From Microvirga vignae (lineage in GTDB: Bacteria; Pseudomonadota; Alphaproteobacteria; Rhizobiales; Beijerinckiaceae), in contig NZ_LCYG01000042.1 of NCBI RefSeq assembly GCF_001017175.1, positions 23,706 through 87,705 on the forward strand: 64,000 nucleotides of DNA, given 5' to 3'. Shown piece by piece: positions 61,043-64,000 of this stretch. Position 1 is the stretch's first letter. Each line of letters starts with the position of its first letter. Below the pieces are notes generated by a model, which saw only the letters and a list, made by a program, of their open reading frames with translations, had not been told where the DNA came from and made no database searches. The position numbers and the translations under genes are program-made.

Positions 61043-61834
61043 TCACGCCGCCTTGCGCGCCTGCGCGATGTGACCGCGCAGTTCGTGAACGAGTTCGGAA
61101 AATTCCGGGGTGTAGGTGATCTCGAGATCGCGCGGACGCGGGAAGGTCACCTCACGCTCGGCCACGATGTGGCCGGGGCGCGCACTCATGCAGAAGACGC
61201 GATCCGCCAGAAACGCCGCCTCGCGTAGATCATGCGTGACGAGAATGATCGTGACCTTCCGTGCCGCATGCAGATCACGCATCACGCACCACAATTCCTC
61301 CCGAGTGAAGCTGTCGAGCGCCCCGAAAGGTTCGTCGAGCATCAGGAGCTTTGGCTCGTGGATGAGCGCACGGCAGAGGGAGGCGCGCTGCTGCATGCCG
61401 CCGGACAATTGCCAGGGATATTTATGACCTTGGCCCTTCAGACCTACCTGCTCCAAAAGGCCCTCAGCTTTTGCAACATACTCCGCCTTGTGCTTGCGCA
61501 GTCGCGAACGATGCGGCTCCACGATTTCGAGCGGCAGCAGGATGTTGTCGACGGTCGTGCGCCAGGGGAGCATGGTGGGGTTCTGAAACGCCATGCCCGC
61601 GAGCTTGACCGGCGCGCCTACCTCCTTGCCGTCCACGATCACCGTTCCCTCGCGAGGGAACTGCAATCCGGTAGCAAGTTTCATGAGCGTGGACTTACCG
61701 CAACCCGAGGGGCCGACGATGGCGGCGAACTCACCCTCGTTGATCCGGATAGTCAGATTCTGAACCGCCGGGACACCGTCCTCGGCGCGGGCATAGACAT
61801 GAGTGACGTCGTGAATATCGACGAAGGGCTTCAT
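61043..61834 (-). CDS. ABC transporter ATPase (SsuB/TauB-like)
   Basis: A 263-residue nucleotide-binding subunit. Walker A is VGPSGCGKSTLMKLATGL, signature LSGGMQQRASLCRAL, Walker B LLMLDEPFGALD and the H-loop LVTHDLREA. The sequence start VDIHDVTHVYARAEDG and EAAFLADRVFCMSARPGHIV are of the NitT/TauT group. It is 7 bp upstream of the permease gene and downstream of the binding-protein gene, from which a terminator separates it. Confidence 0.94.
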   Translation of the reverse strand: MKPFVDIHDVTHVYARAEDGVPAVQNLTIRINEGEFAAIVGPSGCGKSTLMKLATGLQFPREGTVIVDGKEVGAPVKLAGMAFQNPTMLPWRTTVDNILLPLEIVEPHRSRLRKHKAEYVAKAEGLLEQVGLKGQGHKYPWQLSGGMQQRASLCRALIHEPKLLMLDEPFGALDSFTREELWCVMRDLHAARKVTIILVTHDLREAAFLADRVFCMSARPGHIVAEREVTFPRPRDLEITYTPEFSELVHELRGHIAQARKAA

Positions 61835-61862
61835 GCAAAGAACTGCCTTCGAGAGGAATGAA

Positions 61863-61892
61863 AAGACCCGGTCACTGCTGCGACCGGGTCTT
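61863..61892 (-). terminator. Hairpin terminator between binding-protein and ATPase genes
   Basis: An 11-bp stem (AAGACCCGGTC at 61863-61873 with 61882-61892) that on the minus strand ends in TTTT. It is directly after the binding-protein stop. It would reduce read-through and so give more binding protein than ATPase and permease. Confidence 0.82.
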
Positions 61893-61899
61893 GAAAGTC

Positions 61900-62937
61900 T
61901 CAGTTGACTTTCCGCTGATCCGCAGCAGGCAGAAACTCCTCCGTGAACACGCTCTCCACGGTCGGCTTTTGCTTGTAGTTGAAGGTCAGTCCGATCTGAT
62001 CGAGCGCCTTGGCGAAGCGCGTCTTGTCGATGCCACCGAAGCCGTTCTCCTTCACCCAGGGCGTGAGCATGTTCTGCTCCAGCACCATCTTGAGTCGCTC
62101 CAGCTCCACGTCCTTCTTGGCGACGTCGTTGCGCTTGACCACCGAATCCACCGCGCTCGACGGATCCTTCACTGTATCCTGCACGCCCTTCATGATCGCG
62201 CGCAGCAGGCCTTTCACGGCCTCCGGCTTCTCCTGTGCGAATTTATGCGAAACAATGATGGTGTTGCCATAGAGGTCCACGCCGTAATCGCTCATGAGCA
62301 GGACGACGATGTCATCCGCCGGAACGCCGCGCGACGTCAGATTGATGTAGGAGGACATGGAGAAGCCGAACACCGCGTCGACCTCGCCCTGTGCCAACAT
62401 CGGCTCGCGAACGGGAAAACCCACGTTTTCGAACTTCATGCCCGCGTCATCGATCTTGTTGACGGCTTTGAAGATCGGCCATTGCGCATAGGCGCCGTCT
62501 GCCGCCGGCGCGCCGAACTTCTTCCCCTGCAGGCTGGACACCTCCTTGGAGATGCCGCGGCTCTTGCGCCCGATGATCGCGAAGGGCGGACGATCATACA
62601 TCACCATCACGGCCTTGATGTCCGTGTCGGGGGTCTCATCGCGGAAACGCACGAGTGAGTTCACGTCGCCGAAGCCCGCGTCATAGGTGCCCGAAGCCAC
62701 GCGGGAGATAGGCTCGCGGGAGCCCGCCGCAGGATCGATCGTGACATCGAGCCCCTCGGCCTTGAAGTAGCCCTTGTCGAGCGCCACGGCGAAGGGCGCC
62801 GCCGGGCCCTCCCAGCGCCAGTCGAGGGAAAACCGCACCGGGGTTTGCGCCTGGGCGGCGGCAGTACCGAGCAGCACCGCCGCGCCGGCCAGGATCCCCC
62901 CGATCCACCGCGTCTTTGTCGAACATCCTGACACCAT
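61900..62937 (-). CDS. ABC transporter substrate-binding protein (NMT1/THI5-SsuA type)
   Basis: Start at 62937 (MVSGCSTKTRWIGGILAGAA), with AGAGG upstream, giving 345 residues and a signal peptide ending AQAQT. FSLDWRWEGPAAPFAVALDK and GYFKAEGLDVTIDPAAGSRE follow, which is the NMT1/THI5-like opening. Fold II has GFPVREPMLAQGEVDAVFGF. Related proteins bind pyrimidine precursors of thiamine, alkanesulfonates or taurine. The ligand here cannot be read from motifs. It leads the transporter operon. Confidence 0.9.
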   Translation of the reverse strand: MVSGCSTKTRWIGGILAGAAVLLGTAAAQAQTPVRFSLDWRWEGPAAPFAVALDKGYFKAEGLDVTIDPAAGSREPISRVASGTYDAGFGDVNSLVRFRDETPDTDIKAVMVMYDRPPFAIIGRKSRGISKEVSSLQGKKFGAPAADGAYAQWPIFKAVNKIDDAGMKFENVGFPVREPMLAQGEVDAVFGFSMSSYINLTSRGVPADDIVVLLMSDYGVDLYGNTIIVSHKFAQEKPEAVKGLLRAIMKGVQDTVKDPSSAVDSVVKRNDVAKKDVELERLKMVLEQNMLTPWVKENGFGGIDKTRFAKALDQIGLTFNYKQKPTVESVFTEEFLPAADQRKVN

Positions 62938-63218
62938 CACCGTTACCTCTGCTTTATGGCCCAGCCTCTTGAACGAGCTGGAATGGCTTGAGTTGCCTTG
63001 TTGTTGACCATGCAAGCAGATCGGCGAGCAGGGTCAAGCCTGTAGCCCGAGCAAGCCTGCCCCGAAGACGCTCATCTGACGCAAAATTGAGCAGACCCTC
63101 CTTCGGCAGGAGCTCTTGACGCCTTTTCACCCTCTCACCATCTTGAGAGTCGTCGGCGACCGGGCCCCTCTGGCAGGTGGATGAACCCCTGTGATGTCGG
63201 AACCGATTTGGTTCAACA

Positions 63219-64000
63219 ATGGGTTCGGTCAAAATGTTCGAAGTCCTGCTTTTAAGCTGGCTTGGCACTCCCGTGTGGATGTGGCTTGCCTTCCTCGGAA
63301 TCGTCCTTGCTCTCCTCGTGCTCGATCTAGGCGTGCTTCACCGCAAGCACCATGAGATCGGCGTGCGCGAGAGCCTTGTCATGAGTGCCTTCTACATCAC
63401 CCTGGGCATCGCCTTCGGCGGCTTTGTGTGGTGGTATCTCGGACCCGACGCTGGCATGAATTATCTCACCGGCTTTGCAGTCGAGAAGGCGCTGGCGATG
63501 GACAATGTGTTCGTCATCGCCATGATCTTTTCATTTTTCGCGGTACCACGCCTCTACCAGCACCGAGTGCTGTTCTGGGGCATTCTCGGCGTCATCGTCC
63601 TGCGCGCGCTCATGATTGGCTTCGGCGCCGCAGTGATCTCGCAGTTCTCCTGGGTTCTCTACATCTTCGCCGCGTTCCTGATCGGCACGGGTGTGAAGAT
63701 GCTCATCTTTTCCGACACGGAGTATGACATCGCGAGGAACCCGGTGATCGGCTATATGCGTCGCCACTTCAACGTGACCGACGAACATCATGGCGAGCAC
63801 TTCTTCGTGAAGAAGCCGCACCCGAAGACCGGCAAGCTTGTGTGGTTCATAACGCCGCTCTTCATGGCCCTGGTGCTCGTCGAGATCGCAGACATAATCT
63901 TCGCGGTGGATTCGGTTCCGGCAATCTTCGCCATCACCACGGATCCGTTCATCGTCTACACGTCGAACATCTTCGCGATCCTCGGCCTGCGTGCGCTCTA
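63219..64000 (+). CDS. TerC-family membrane protein, 3' end outside window
   Basis: The frame is open from the ATG at 63219 to the window edge (about 260 codons); an internal ATG at 63234 is an alternative start. TerC motifs are present: LVLDLGVLHRKHHEIGVRES, then EKALAMDNVFVIAMIFSFF and LVEIADIIFAVDSVPAIFAI, with the two acidic membrane motifs. E. coli Alx and others in the family export manganese or act in tellurite resistance. I looked for a yybP-ykoY manganese riboswitch upstream and did not find its conserved core. Confidence 0.9.
   Translation, partial: MGSVKMFEVLLLSWLGTPVWMWLAFLGIVLALLVLDLGVLHRKHHEIGVRESLVMSAFYITLGIAFGGFVWWYLGPDAGMNYLTGFAVEKALAMDNVFVIAMIFSFFAVPRLYQHRVLFWGILGVIVLRALMIGFGAAVISQFSWVLYIFAAFLIGTGVKMLIFSDTEYDIARNPVIGYMRRHFNVTDEHHGEHFFVKKPHPKTGKLVWFITPLFMALVLVEIADIIFAVDSVPAIFAITTDPFIVYTSNIFAILGLRAL

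Noticed and set aside
63016..63218. Possible yybP-ykoY manganese riboswitch upstream of the TerC gene
   Set aside because: The conserved core of that RNA could not be found. A covariance search would be needed to exclude a diverged form.

Overview
The window is a GC-rich chromosomal segment of an alphaproteobacterium, almost certainly a Hyphomicrobiales (Rhizobiales) member. Gene content points to Methylobacteriaceae, with Microvirga as my best guess (inference). Pointers are hopanoid/squalene genes of hpnCDE type, a CobS-CobT cobaltochelatase next to a J-protein and BolA, a CarD-type regulator, an RpoH-family sigma factor, an Anbu proteasome-like operon and hairpin repeats common in rhizobia. 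Most of the window is dense housekeeping and envelope DNA with short gaps and several 4-nt stop/start overlaps. No prophage, intact insertion sequence or CRISPR array was seen.

Layout. 1-5.6 kb: ABC exporter, CAP-domain lipoprotein, MscS-family channel and a small membrane protein. 5.9-13.4 kb: a carbohydrate cluster with a GH2 hydrolase facing an operon of glycosyltransferase, UDP-galactopyranose mutase and a chimera of a GH1-like hydrolase with an RmlD-like reductase. 13.6-15.2 kb: small proteins and RlpA. 15.5-18.9 kb: a decayed isoprenoid locus made of a desaturase 5' fragment, a glycosyltransferase 3' fragment, a fused frameshifted hpnC-hpnD, a frameshifted hpnE and an ispH 5' fragment. 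18.9-29.1 kb: MATE exporter, an amidoligase paired with a class I amidohydrolase, a degenerate sensor kinase/receiver protein, periplasmic GH3, YoaK-like protein, alanine dehydrogenase and a DUF1206 protein.

29.6-33 kb is the plastic zone. It holds a TonB truncated at its N-terminus, remnants resembling the gamma-mobile-trio genes gmtZ and gmtX, a tRNA-Arg(CCU) gene interrupted by a 214-nt group I intron, a displaced 5' half of a related tRNA, and a twice-frameshifted secreted-protein pseudogene. 33-44.5 kb: small disordered proteins, an SNase-like protein, an M48 lipoprotein protease, rpoH, carD, a ferredoxin, an S4 RNA-binding protein, a SUV3-type helicase, a DUF3108 protein, L28 and a queuosine-precursor transporter. 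44.5-48.6 kb: a complete Anbu operon (ATP-grasp, alpha-E, transglutaminase, Anbu). 48.7-53.9 kb: phytase-like esterase, cobT, cobS, J-protein and divergent bolA. 53.9-64 kb: thiolase, LOG/Nudix pair, D,D-carboxypeptidase, DMT exporter, COG0523 GTPase, an ABC importer of the NMT1/SsuA type and the start of a TerC protein.

The most notable systems are two independent predicted amide-bond-forming modules (amidoligase/amidohydrolase at 20.5-22.2 kb; Anbu operon at 44.5-48.6 kb), the galactofuranose-type glycan cluster with its hydrolase-reductase chimera, and the intron-bearing tRNA beside mobile-element debris. Protein identifications rest on motif recognition by eye; no database search was run.
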